64,000 nt of DNA from Hyphomonas sp. (GTDB taxonomy: Bacteria > Pseudomonadota > Alphaproteobacteria > Caulobacterales > Hyphomonadaceae): assembly GCF_022844445.1 (NCBI RefSeq), contig NZ_JALHLS010000001.1, positions 1-64,000 of the forward strand. The letters run 5' to 3'. Both the position numbers and the translations under genes were made by a program. Under the pieces are notes generated by a model, which was not told the DNA's origin, did not search any database, and saw nothing but the letters and a program-made list of their open reading frames with translations. The stretch's first letter is position 1, and every line of letters begins with the position of its first letter. Positions 52,243 through 61,238 of the stretch are shown in pieces.

Positions 52243-53172
52243 ATGACACGCGCCCTCGCTTTTGCCGCCCTCGCCCTCGCCGCCTGTACCGGCGTTCCCG
52301 TCTCCCTCGCCGAGACCCCCGCAACGCCCGCGGCTGCCAATAGCTGGCGGACCGTCGACCCGGACAATCTCATCATCCTCGACGCGCCGACCGGCCAGGT
52401 CGCGATCGAGCTCTTCCCGGAAGCGGCCCCTGCCCATGTCGCGCGGATGCGTGAACTCCTGGCCGAAGGCTTCTATGACGGCGAATTCTTCTACCGCGTC
52501 ATCGACGGCCACGTCGCCCAGGCCGGCCGCGAATTTCCGATGGCCAGCAATGCATGGCCCAACGTGCCGCTGGAGGCTGAGCGGGCCGTTTCCGTCGACG
52601 GCTTTGTTCCGCTCGGCAATGCAGACCTCTTCGCCCCTGAGGCCGGCCACCGGTCCGGCTTCGCGGTCGGGCGCGATGGCGGCCAGGAATGGCTCCTCAA
52701 CTGTCCCGGCGCCCTCGGCATGGCGCGCGACGAGTCGCCCGATACGGGCAGCACGGAAATCTACTTCCCCCTCCAGCCGCGCCGCTACCTCGATCGCAAC
52801 TATACGATCTTCGGCCGCATTATTGACGGCATGGAGCACATCCACCGCCTGCCGCGTGTTGATCCGTTTACGGAAGAGGAAGCGAACGCCCTGTTCGGCG
52901 AGGACGAACCCCTCGCCTACCAGATGGCTATGTTCCGCCGCTCGAAGCTGAACTTCAACGCCGTCTTTGCAGCAAAGCTCGCCTCCGCTATCCCGGAAGC
53001 CGAACGCCCCGTCTACGAAGTGATGGACACTTCGTCCGAAGAATGGGCCGCCTTGAAGGAGTCGAAGCGCGACTATTCCAAGGTCCCCGCCTTCATCGCC
53101 CCGCCAATCAACAAGCTGGATATCTGCTCGCTGCCCGTCCCGGCCCGGCTGGTCGGCCCGGTCTTCGAATAG
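52243..53172 (+). CDS. Cyclophilin-type peptidyl-prolyl isomerase, predicted lipoprotein
   Basis: Lipobox LALAAC; VAIELFPEAAPAHVARM…FYRVIDGHVAQAG; FGRIIDGME. Confidence 0.88.
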   Translation: MTRALAFAALALAACTGVPVSLAETPATPAAANSWRTVDPDNLIILDAPTGQVAIELFPEAAPAHVARMRELLAEGFYDGEFFYRVIDGHVAQAGREFPMASNAWPNVPLEAERAVSVDGFVPLGNADLFAPEAGHRSGFAVGRDGGQEWLLNCPGALGMARDESPDTGSTEIYFPLQPRRYLDRNYTIFGRIIDGMEHIHRLPRVDPFTEEEANALFGEDEPLAYQMAMFRRSKLNFNAVFAAKLASAIPEAERPVYEVMDTSSEEWAALKESKRDYSKVPAFIAPPINKLDICSLPVPARLVGPVFE

Positions 53173-53179
53173 GCGGGCC

Positions 53180-53451
53180 TCAGCCCGGCGCTGCCTGCGC
53201 CTGGCCCTGCAACCGGTTGATCGCGGGTCCATGCTCCTCATCGCGCCATAGCCTGCAGATCTGGCGCGCCACTCCGGTAGAGCTGACGAACAGTCACAGA
53301 CCATTGTGTTGGGCAGGAAGCTCGAGCCGGTGAACGTCCAACGTTCCTTCGGCGCACGTCGGCCGCCGTCAGAATCCGCGAACGCCTGCACAGCAACATA
53401 ATCCTGTCCGGGAACCAGATGTCTGAGCGGTGGCGTCGGCGAAGTCTGCAT
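53180..53451 (-). pseudogene. Decayed DUF3601-like gene (frameshift plus in-frame TGA)
   Basis: LRHLVPGQDYVAVQAFADSDGG…ERWTFTGSSFLPN, then -1 frame GL*LFVSSTGVARQICRLWRDEEHGPAINRLQ…*. Confidence 0.5.
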
Positions 53452-53757
53452 CAGCCTGCATGTTCTTGCGGTGTTGCCGGCATCGCCGTCGCTGACGCCA
53501 TATTGGGCGCGCGTGTACAGCGGCTGGTAACCGGCGCAACCTTACGCATTTATAATCTGTCCCATTCCCTACAGGATTCAGGGCGTTAGCCCGCGCCCGC
53601 CCGCCCCCGCGCAGAAACCAGCCCGGCCCCGCCTTGCCAGCTTACAGGCGCCATAGTTTCGTCACCGTCAGCAGCGCGGGGCATGGGCGCCTCGTGTTCG
53701 GATCGGGACGGACCCGATGGTGGCGGGTCCGAACGGAAGGCGACGGGGCAAGTGACA

Positions 53758-55062
53758 ATGGCGTTTGAAGGCAAGGCACAGGTGGCGGAGAAGCCCGCCG
53801 AATTCGAGGCGCGCCAGACCGGGCGGCGCTGTTTCGTCATCCTCCCCTATGCAGCGCCGAGTACGCCCGGCACACCGGCCATAGACTTTGACGCCGTCTT
53901 CCACGAGATCATCCAGCCGGTCGCCGAGGATCTCGACCTCGACTGTATCCGCTCCGACCGGGTCAGCCGGTCCGGCCTCATCCACCGCGAGATGGTGGAG
54001 AACATCATCGACGCAGATGTGGTGATCGCCGACATCACGCTCGGCTCGCCGGACATCTTCTTCGAACTCGGCATCCGCCAGGCCGCGCGCCGCGCGGGCA
54101 CTGTCGTCATGTGCCATTCCGGCAGCAATGAGGATTTCAACATTACCGGTGTTCGCGCGCTGGACTATGAACTTCCTCCCGAAGGCGCTCCCGCCCGCGC
54201 GCAAATCCTGGCCGACTGCCGCGCCCTGCTGCGCACCCACATCAAGAACAGCCTTGACAACCGCGCGACGGATTCAATCGTCCATTCATTGATCCCGGGC
54301 ATCTCTATCCGCCTGCCGGATCGTCCGCTCCCGGAGCGTCGCTACCACGTCTACAAGCTCGGCCTTGCCGGCATGACTGGCCCGAAGGCCGCCCGCCAGA
54401 TCGAGATCATCACCGGCGACATCGCCGACATTGACGATATCGACGTCTGGGTGAACCCCGAGAACACGCGCATGGAACTCGCGCGGCTGCATGACAGCTC
54501 CATCTCAGCCACCATCCGCTATCTCGGCTCGCGCCGCGACCGGCACGGTTTCGTGCGCGACGACGCGATCACACGCCTGCTGCGCAGCAAGGTCGGCGCC
54601 AGCCACCGCACCGGCATCGAGCCCGCCACCACGATGCTCACCAGCGCCGGCGCCCTCGCCCGCACCAACAAGGTGAAGCTCCTTGTCCACGTCGCCGCCC
54701 ATCAGGGTGAGCCCGGCCGCGGTTACCAGCTGATTGGCGCCTACCGCAAATGCGTCACCAACGCGCTCGCCGCCGTCGACCAGCATAATGCCGGCTTCAG
54801 CGCCAAGCTAAACGCGAAGTCCGCCCTGCGGTCGGTCCTCCTGCCCCTCTTCGGTGCCCGTTCGCCCGGAGAATCGCCCCACGAGCGCGTGCAGGGCCTG
54901 ATCCACGCCGCACACCAGTACCTGCTCCATTCGGCCGACACACGGATCGAGCGCGTCGCCTTCCTCGCCTGGACCCAGGTGGACCTTGAGCTCTGCCAAG
55001 CGGCCCTTCACCGCCTCGGCCTGAAACCCGCCGGCGCCCCCAGAGGCCCCGGCAAGGCCTGA
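53758..55062 (+). CDS. Fusion: N-terminal nucleoside 2-deoxyribosyltransferase/TIR-like domain + C-terminal macro-like domain
   Basis: CFVILPY…DFDAVFHEIIQPVAEDLDLDCIRSD…GLIHREMVENIIDADVVIADITLGSPDIFFELGIRQA; IEIITGDIADIDDIDVWVNPENTRMELA…VKLLVHVAAHQGEPGRGY. Longer start at 53683 possible. Confidence 0.7.
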   Translation: MAFEGKAQVAEKPAEFEARQTGRRCFVILPYAAPSTPGTPAIDFDAVFHEIIQPVAEDLDLDCIRSDRVSRSGLIHREMVENIIDADVVIADITLGSPDIFFELGIRQAARRAGTVVMCHSGSNEDFNITGVRALDYELPPEGAPARAQILADCRALLRTHIKNSLDNRATDSIVHSLIPGISIRLPDRPLPERRYHVYKLGLAGMTGPKAARQIEIITGDIADIDDIDVWVNPENTRMELARLHDSSISATIRYLGSRRDRHGFVRDDAITRLLRSKVGASHRTGIEPATTMLTSAGALARTNKVKLLVHVAAHQGEPGRGYQLIGAYRKCVTNALAAVDQHNAGFSAKLNAKSALRSVLLPLFGARSPGESPHERVQGLIHAAHQYLLHSADTRIERVAFLAWTQVDLELCQAALHRLGLKPAGAPRGPGKA

Positions 55063-55154
55063 CAAGCGGGCGAAATTCCCTCCACAGGCGAACGCTTGTT
55101 GTGCAATTCGCAGGCGCGCATATGTGCACATCTTGCGGCGTTAACGAATTTTAA

Positions 55155-55170
55155 GCACTATATATGGTGT
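55155..55170. promoter_or_regulatory. NrdR-box-like palindrome GCACTATATATGGTGT
   Basis: 14/16 match to acaCwAtATaTwGtgt by eye, 41 nt upstream of nrdB. Confidence 0.6.
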
Positions 55171-55211
55171 TTGGACGCCACCAAAGACGTTTGCATTCTA
55201 AGGAGTTCCCC

Positions 55212-56249
55212 ATGGCTGACGGCAACGCGAACCTTCCCGGCCTGCTCACCCCGAGCCACGCCTACAAGCCGTTCCGCTATCCGTGGGCATACGAGTTCTG
55301 GAAGAAGCAGCAGCAAGTCCACTGGATGCCCGAAGAAGTGCCCCTCGGCGAGGATTGCAAGGACTGGGCGGTGAAGCTGTCGGACGCCGAGCGCAACCTG
55401 CTGACCCAGATCTTCCGCTTCTTCACCCAGTCGGATGTCGAAGTCGGCGCCAACTACATGACCAACTACATGCCGCGCTTCAAGCCGGTGGAAGTGTCGA
55501 TGATGCTGGCCTCGTTCTCCAATATGGAGACAATCCACATTGCGGCCTACGCTCTGCTGCTCGAGACGATCGGCATGCCGGATTCCGAATTCTCTGCCTT
55601 CATGGAATACAAGGAGATGTCGGCCAAGCACGACTATCTCGGCCAGTTCGGCTGCGAGACGAACGAGGACATCGCCGTTTCGATGGCCGTGTTCGGCGCC
55701 TTCACCGAAGGCCTGCAGCTATTTGCCTCCTTCGCGATGCTCATGAACTTCCCGCGCTTCAACAAAATGAAGGGCATGGGCCAGATCGTGACCTGGTCCA
55801 TCCGCGACGAGTCGCTTCACTGCGAAGGCATGATCAAGCTTTTCCACACCTTCTGCGCCGAAACGAACGTGATGACGGACGAGTTGCGCGAGAAGATCCG
55901 CGAGTGCTGCCGCACCGTGATTGCGCTGGAAGACAAGTTTATCGACCTCGCCTTCGAGATGGGCCCGGTCGAAGGCATGACGCCAGCCGACATCAAGAAC
56001 TACATCCGCTACATCGCCGATTGGCGCCTCGGCCAGCTGAAACTCGAGCCGATTTACGGCATCGACAAGCACCCGCTGCCCTGGCTGTCGGAAATCCTCA
56101 ACGGTGTCGAGCACGCGAACTTTTTCGAACAGCGCGCCACCGAATACTCCAAGGGCGCCACTAAGGGCGACTGGCACGGCGAAGACGGCGTCTGGGGCCG
56201 CTTCGATGAACGCCGCAAGAAAGCCGCCGAAAGCGTGCCCGCCGAATAG
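55212..56249 (+). CDS. nrdB: Class I ribonucleotide reductase beta subunit
   Basis: FSNMETIHIAAYALLLE (E-xx-H-xxx-Y radical/iron site), RDESLHCEG. Confidence 0.96.
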   Translation: MADGNANLPGLLTPSHAYKPFRYPWAYEFWKKQQQVHWMPEEVPLGEDCKDWAVKLSDAERNLLTQIFRFFTQSDVEVGANYMTNYMPRFKPVEVSMMLASFSNMETIHIAAYALLLETIGMPDSEFSAFMEYKEMSAKHDYLGQFGCETNEDIAVSMAVFGAFTEGLQLFASFAMLMNFPRFNKMKGMGQIVTWSIRDESLHCEGMIKLFHTFCAETNVMTDELREKIRECCRTVIALEDKFIDLAFEMGPVEGMTPADIKNYIRYIADWRLGQLKLEPIYGIDKHPLPWLSEILNGVEHANFFEQRATEYSKGATKGDWHGEDGVWGRFDERRKKAAESVPAE

Positions 56250-56274
56250 ATATTTGGTTGCAAAGAGCCCCGCC

Positions 56275-56303
56275 CTAACCGTCGCCCTTATAAGGACGGT
56301 TAG
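56275..56303. terminator. Strong hairpin CTAACCGT-CGC-CCTTATAAGG-ACGGTTAG between nrdB and dnaX
   Basis: 8-bp outer arms plus self-complementary CCTTATAAGG core; no T-run. Confidence 0.45.
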
Positions 56304-56372
56304 AGTGCGGCGAAGCACAATGCCAACCCCCATTTGCCCCAGCGCTCCGGCCCGGCTAGTGTCCGCCCGGTA

Positions 56373-58100
56373 ATGAGCGCAGACGATTCCTCCACAGGCG
56401 ATGACGCCTCGGGTTCCCTGTTCGGGGACGCAGCGCATGTGCGCGCCGGCGCCTATGAGGTTCTGGCCCGGAAATACCGCCCGCGCCGCTTCGAAGACCT
56501 TATCGGCCAGGAAGCGATGGTGCGCACGCTCTCAAACGCTTTCGAAATGGGCCGCATTGCCCACGGCTTCATGCTGACGGGGGTGCGCGGCGTTGGCAAG
56601 ACGACCACCGCCCGCCTGCTTGCCCGCGCGCTGAACTTCGAGCCGAAGGATGCGCCCAAGGGCAAGGGAAAGAAGGGCGAGGCTGCGACCGGCCCGTCGA
56701 TCCATCTCGACCCGCCCGGAGTTCACTGCGACGCCATCATGCGCGGCCAGCACCCCGATGTGCTGGAACTCGACGCCGCCTCCCGCACCGGCGTCGCCGA
56801 CATGCGTGACCTGCTCGATTCGTCCCGGTACGGACCGGTTTCGGCGCGCTTCAAGGTCTACATCATCGACGAAGTGCACATGCTGTCGAACGCCAGCTTC
56901 AACGCGCTTCTGAAGACGCTGGAAGAGCCGCCACCGCACCTGAAGTTCATCTTCGCCACGACCGAGATACGCAAAGTACCTGTCACCGTGCTATCCCGTT
57001 GCCAGCGATTTGACCTGAAGCGCCTCGAAACGCCGGTGCTCGCCGCTCATCTCGGCCGCGTCGCGAAGAACGAAAAGGCGAAGGTTTCCGAAGAGGCTCT
57101 TGCCCTCATTGCACGCGCTGCCGAAGGCTCGGTACGCGATGGCCTCTCCCTGCTCGACCAGGCGATTGTTCAGACTCCGGACGGTGAAGTCTCCGGTGCC
57201 GCTGTCCGCGACATGCTGGGCCTCGGCGATCGCACGCGCCTCTATGACGTATTCGAGAAGGCCATTACTTCCGACGGAAAGGGCGCCCTCGCTGAACTGA
57301 AGGACCAAGTCGCCGGCGGCGCCGATCCCGCGGTCGTGCTGAAAGACCTTATGGACATTGCCGCCGATGTCTCCGTTGCGCAAGCTACCGGCGATGGCTG
57401 GACGCCGTCCGGGCCCGCCGACTGGGCAAGCCGCACGCGCGCCCTCGCGCAGCGCCTAACCCCGGCGCAGGCCGCACGGACCTGGCAGATCCTCCTCTCC
57501 GGCTATGGCGACCTCCAGGTCGCACCCGATCCTGCGACGGCACTCAACATGGTAGTCCTGCGCCTCGTCGCAGCCTCCGGTCTTCCGTCCCCGGAGGAAG
57601 CGGCCCGCATGATTGCCGAAGGAGCCCGCCCGCCGGGAAAGGGCGATAGCCCCCTTGAGGCTTCGCCGATCGCGCCCGGCGGGATCGCCAGCTTTGCCGA
57701 TATCGTCAGCGCCCTGACAATCGCCCGCGAAGTGGCCCTGCAAGTCGATACCGAACGCTTCATCCGCTTTGCTTCCGTCAGCGCCGGTCATCTCAGCTAC
57801 GCCCTCGCGCCCGGCGCACCGTCCGGCCTTGCCGGACGTCTCAAGATATTCCTCGACAACGAGACCGGGCTCGACTGGCAGGTCACGGAATCGGAGACCG
57901 ATGCCGAATCCCTGCGCGAACGCGAACGGCGCGAGAAAGCCGAGCGCATCGCAGCCGCCAGCCAACATCCCCTGATCGCCGCGACGCTGAAAGCTATCCC
58001 CGGTGCGGTAATCCTTGATGTAACGGACGAGCCCTCGCCCATTGAAAATCCCCCTGCGGCGGACAATGTGATCCAGTTGAAGACGCGGCGCAGCAGCTGA
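56373..58100 (+). CDS. dnaX: DNA polymerase III subunit gamma/tau
   Basis: ARKYRPRRFEDLIGQEAMVRTL, GVRGVGKTTTARLLA, LLKTLEEPPPHLKFIFATTE. Confidence 0.97.
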   Translation: MSADDSSTGDDASGSLFGDAAHVRAGAYEVLARKYRPRRFEDLIGQEAMVRTLSNAFEMGRIAHGFMLTGVRGVGKTTTARLLARALNFEPKDAPKGKGKKGEAATGPSIHLDPPGVHCDAIMRGQHPDVLELDAASRTGVADMRDLLDSSRYGPVSARFKVYIIDEVHMLSNASFNALLKTLEEPPPHLKFIFATTEIRKVPVTVLSRCQRFDLKRLETPVLAAHLGRVAKNEKAKVSEEALALIARAAEGSVRDGLSLLDQAIVQTPDGEVSGAAVRDMLGLGDRTRLYDVFEKAITSDGKGALAELKDQVAGGADPAVVLKDLMDIAADVSVAQATGDGWTPSGPADWASRTRALAQRLTPAQAARTWQILLSGYGDLQVAPDPATALNMVVLRLVAASGLPSPEEAARMIAEGARPPGKGDSPLEASPIAPGGIASFADIVSALTIAREVALQVDTERFIRFASVSAGHLSYALAPGAPSGLAGRLKIFLDNETGLDWQVTESETDAESLRERERREKAERIAAASQHPLIAATLKAIPGAVILDVTDEPSPIENPPAADNVIQLKTRRSS

Positions 58101-58112
58101 CGGAGACCCCCA

Positions 58113-58436
58113 ATGAAAGACCTTGCCCAGATCATGCAGCAGGCCCAGGCCATGCAGGCCAAGATGGCCGAGGTTCAGGCCAAGATCGAGGCAACCGAAG
58201 CCGACGGTGTCGCCGGCGCGGGCCTCGTCCGCGTCAAGCTGAAGGGCAAGGGCGAACTCGTCTCGGTCAGTATCGACAAGAGCCTGATGGGCGACGATCC
58301 GGAAATCATAGAGGACCTGATCAAGGCCGCCCATTCCGATGCCCGCCGCCGTCTAGACCAGGCGATGGAGGACGCCATGCGCGCCGCCACATCCGGATTT
58401 GGCGGCCTGATGCCGGGCTTCAAGCTGCCCTTCTGA
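58113..58436 (+). CDS. ybaB: YbaB/EbfC nucleoid-associated protein
   Basis: QQAQAMQAKMAEVQAKIEATEADGVAGAGLVRVKLKGKGELVSVSID. Confidence 0.95.
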   Translation: MKDLAQIMQQAQAMQAKMAEVQAKIEATEADGVAGAGLVRVKLKGKGELVSVSIDKSLMGDDPEIIEDLIKAAHSDARRRLDQAMEDAMRAATSGFGGLMPGFKLPF

Positions 58437-58480
58437 TGCGCGCGTGACTTGGTCAGCGGCGCGCGTATAGTTGCCGCCTG

Positions 58481-59701
58481 ATGACCCAGTCGCCCTACAC
58501 GCCCCCTCTTCGAGCGCCCGAACCCCGAGGCCTCTGCACCGACTGCGGTGTCTCCCGGATGGCGGACGCCAAAGCCTGCGGGCGCGCCTGCCAGTTCATC
58601 CAGCCTGATTACCCATCGCAGGAACTGCGCCTGCATGGGCGGACGCGGAATGATCAGACGCCGGACGAAACACATTTCGGCGTGTTCCGGCGCATGGTCC
58701 GCGCACGCCTTTCGCCAGCGAAGGCCGGCGCGCAGTGGACCGGTATCGCGACAACGCTGGGCGAGCAATTGCTGGCGACCGGCAAGGTGGACGCGGTGCT
58801 GGCGGTCGCGCCTGACCCGGAAGACAGATGGAAGCCAAAGCCGGTGATCGTGACCCGCGCCGAGGACATGGACCAGTGCCGCGGGATGCGGATGGGGTAT
58901 TCGCCGCTCATTGCCTTGATGGAGGAGGTTGCCGCGCGCGGATTCAAGCGGATCGCGCTGATCGGCATTCCCTGCCAGGTTTACGCCCTGCGCGCGCTGG
59001 AGGCGGAGTTCGGTCTCGAGAAACTTTATGTCATCGGCACTCCCTGCTCCGACAATACGACCACAGAAAATTTCCACGATTTCCTGAAACTGCTAGATCC
59101 CGCACCGGAGACGATTTCGTATCTGGAGTTCCGCGCAGACTTCCGCGTGGAACTGCGCTTCGATGACGGCCGCCAGCGGCTGATACCCTTTCTCTCCCTT
59201 CCCATCTCGAAACTGCCGCGTGACTTCTTCCCGCTGACCTGCCGGACCTGTGTTGACTATACCAATGCCCTCAGTGACCTGACGGTCGGCTATATGGGCG
59301 GCGAAGGCGAGCAATGGCTGATCGTGCGCAACGGGCGCGGCGAGGAACTGGTGGAGCTGCTGGGCGACGCGCTCGTCACCGCCGTGCCGGGATCGAAGGG
59401 CAAGCGGGCGCCGCATGTCGCGGCGTTCATCAAAAACGTGGAACTGGCAGCCGGCGGCCTGCCGCTGCGCTCGATGCCGAACTGGGTGCGCCCGCTCGTT
59501 TCCTTCCTGCAACCGCGAATCGGGCCCAAGGGCCTCGAATTCGCGCGCACGCGGGTGGAGATGAAGGCGGCCGAAACGGTGATCCACTTGCGGCGGGAGG
59601 AGCCGGCCAAACTAAAGAACATGGTGCCCGCCCATGTGTGGAAACTGCTGGGAAGCTACGGCATCGCGCCGAAGCCGGGCGAGCGGAAGGAGCCGGGGTG
59701 A
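58481..59701 (+). CDS. Coenzyme F420 hydrogenase/dehydrogenase beta-subunit family (FrhB/BciB-like) iron-sulfur flavoprotein
   Basis: [70 protein letters not shown]. Confidence 0.88.
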   Translation: MTQSPYTPPLRAPEPRGLCTDCGVSRMADAKACGRACQFIQPDYPSQELRLHGRTRNDQTPDETHFGVFRRMVRARLSPAKAGAQWTGIATTLGEQLLATGKVDAVLAVAPDPEDRWKPKPVIVTRAEDMDQCRGMRMGYSPLIALMEEVAARGFKRIALIGIPCQVYALRALEAEFGLEKLYVIGTPCSDNTTTENFHDFLKLLDPAPETISYLEFRADFRVELRFDDGRQRLIPFLSLPISKLPRDFFPLTCRTCVDYTNALSDLTVGYMGGEGEQWLIVRNGRGEELVELLGDALVTAVPGSKGKRAPHVAAFIKNVELAAGGLPLRSMPNWVRPLVSFLQPRIGPKGLEFARTRVEMKAAETVIHLRREEPAKLKNMVPAHVWKLLGSYGIAPKPGERKEPG

Positions 59702-59732
59702 CAGTTTCGCCGGACTCGGGCAGAACCCGCCC

Positions 59733-60338
59733 ATGTCCCAACGCTCTGCCGGCCCCGAACTCCTGCGTCTCATCGACCTGATCGCCAAGCTGCCCGGGCT
59801 CGGGCCGCGCTCGGCGCGGCGTGTGGCGCTGCACCTCCTGAAACGCAACGAGACGCTGCTGAAACCGCTGGCCGAGGCGATGGCAGAGGCGGGCGCGAAG
59901 ATCCAGAAATGCGAGACCTGCGGGAACTATGACACGGTGCAGCCCTGCGCGGTGTGCCAGCTGCCAGGCCGCGACGATGCGGTGATCTGCGTGGTGGAGG
60001 ATGTGCCGGATCTCTGGGCGCTGGAACGCGGCGGCGCGTATCGCGGGCGCTACCATGTGCTGGGCGGGGTACTGTCCGCGATCGACGGCATCGGGCCGTC
60101 GGACCTCGGCATCGCGGCGCTGGTGCGGCGCGTTGAGGCAGGCGGTGTGCGCGAGGTGATCCTTGGTCTGAATGCCACGGTGGATGGGCAGACGACCGCG
60201 CATTACATCGCCGATCAGCTGGAAGGCAAAGGCGTGGAAGTCACCCGGCTGGCGCACGGCGTTCCGATCGGCGGGGAGCTCGATCACCTGGATGACGGGA
60301 CGCTTGCAGCAGCGCTGCGTTCGCGGCGCGGGGTTTGA
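59733..60338 (+). CDS. recR: Recombination protein RecR
   Basis: [37 protein letters not shown] Zn finger; Toprim [12 protein letters not shown]. Confidence 0.96.
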   Translation: MSQRSAGPELLRLIDLIAKLPGLGPRSARRVALHLLKRNETLLKPLAEAMAEAGAKIQKCETCGNYDTVQPCAVCQLPGRDDAVICVVEDVPDLWALERGGAYRGRYHVLGGVLSAIDGIGPSDLGIAALVRRVEAGGVREVILGLNATVDGQTTAHYIADQLEGKGVEVTRLAHGVPIGGELDHLDDGTLAAALRSRRGV

Positions 60339-60360
60339 GCCGAAGCGGCGGCTAGTTTTT
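60338..60360 (+). terminator. Weak rho-independent terminator after recR
   Basis: AGCCG-AAGCGG-CGGCT then AGTTTTT. Confidence 0.5.
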
Positions 60361-61164
60361 CAGTTCATCCAGCAGCCAGCCGTGATGGACCGGGCCATGG
60401 CCCTTGCCGAAGCCTTTCGCGGCCCTGATCGCGCCGTGGAGATAGTCCCTGCCCTGTTCGACCGCTTCGGGCACCGAGCGGCCCTGCGCGAGGAGGGCGG
60501 CAATGGCGGAGGCGAGCGTGCAGCCGGTGCCGTGTGTGGACGTCGTGTCGATGCGGGGACTTTCGAAGATCCACTCGCCGGTGGTTGTCTGCAGCACGTC
60601 ATGGATGAGCTTGCCGCCGATATGGCCGCCCTTAACGAGCGCGCCATTGGCGCCGAGTTCAAGCAGGCGTTCGGCGGCGCGGCGCTGGCCGTCGATGTTC
60701 TCGACCGGCTTGCCGGTCAGCACCTCCGCCTCCGGCGCGTTCGGCGTGACGAGGCGGGCGCGCGGGAGGAGTTCGGATCGGATCGCGCTGATGGCTTTCT
60801 CGTCCACCAGCCGGTCGCCGGACGTGGCGACCATGACGGGATCAATGATGCGCGGTGTGACGCCGCCCTGCGCGTGCAACGCTTCGGCGATGGCCTCGAC
60901 GAGCTGGGCCGAGCCGAGCATGCCGGTCTTGATCGCGTCGGCGCCGATGTCTGCCAGCGTGACCTTGATCTGACCCAGTACCGCCTCCAGCGGAACCGGC
61001 CAGACGCCGTGTACGCCGCGCGTATCCTGCACAGTGATCGCCGTGACGGCGGTCATCGCATAGCCGCCGAGCATCGTGACAGCCTTGATGTCGGCCTGGA
61101 TGCCGGCGCCGCCACCGGAATCGGAGCCGGCGATGATGAGAACGCGTCCGGTGGGGTTGGTCAT
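60352..61164 (-). CDS. thiD: Hydroxymethylpyrimidine/phosphomethylpyrimidine kinase
   Basis: LIIAGSDSGGGAGIQADIKAVTMLGGYAMTA; STHGTGCTLASAIAA. Confidence 0.94.
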   Translation of the reverse strand: MTNPTGRVLIIAGSDSGGGAGIQADIKAVTMLGGYAMTAVTAITVQDTRGVHGVWPVPLEAVLGQIKVTLADIGADAIKTGMLGSAQLVEAIAEALHAQGGVTPRIIDPVMVATSGDRLVDEKAISAIRSELLPRARLVTPNAPEAEVLTGKPVENIDGQRRAAERLLELGANGALVKGGHIGGKLIHDVLQTTTGEWIFESPRIDTTSTHGTGCTLASAIAALLAQGRSVPEAVEQGRDYLHGAIRAAKGFGKGHGPVHHGWLLDELKN

Positions 61165-61238
61165 GACCATGTCCTTGATGCCGGACTTGGTCTTAGCGCC
61201 AAGTACGGCGCTGTCACCAACGGATCGCTGCGTCCTGA

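Noticed and set aside
52159-53451. 430-aa minus-strand ORF opposite the cyclophilin gene
   Set aside because: Most of it is an antisense shadow; only its first ~60 codons look like real protein, reported as the DUF3601-like pseudogene.
55113-55139. A second NrdR box paired with the one at 55155
   Set aside because: GCGCATATGTGCAC is palindrome-like but does not align to the NrdR consensus at the expected 31/32-bp spacing.
55283-56164. 293-aa frame-shifted ORF within nrdB
   Set aside because: Out-of-frame shadow of nrdB; Arg/Pro/His-rich composition.
56250-56372. Possible SRP (4.5S) RNA gene upstream of dnaX, a common location
   Set aside because: The conserved GGUCAGGUCCGGAAGGAAGCAGC core is absent.
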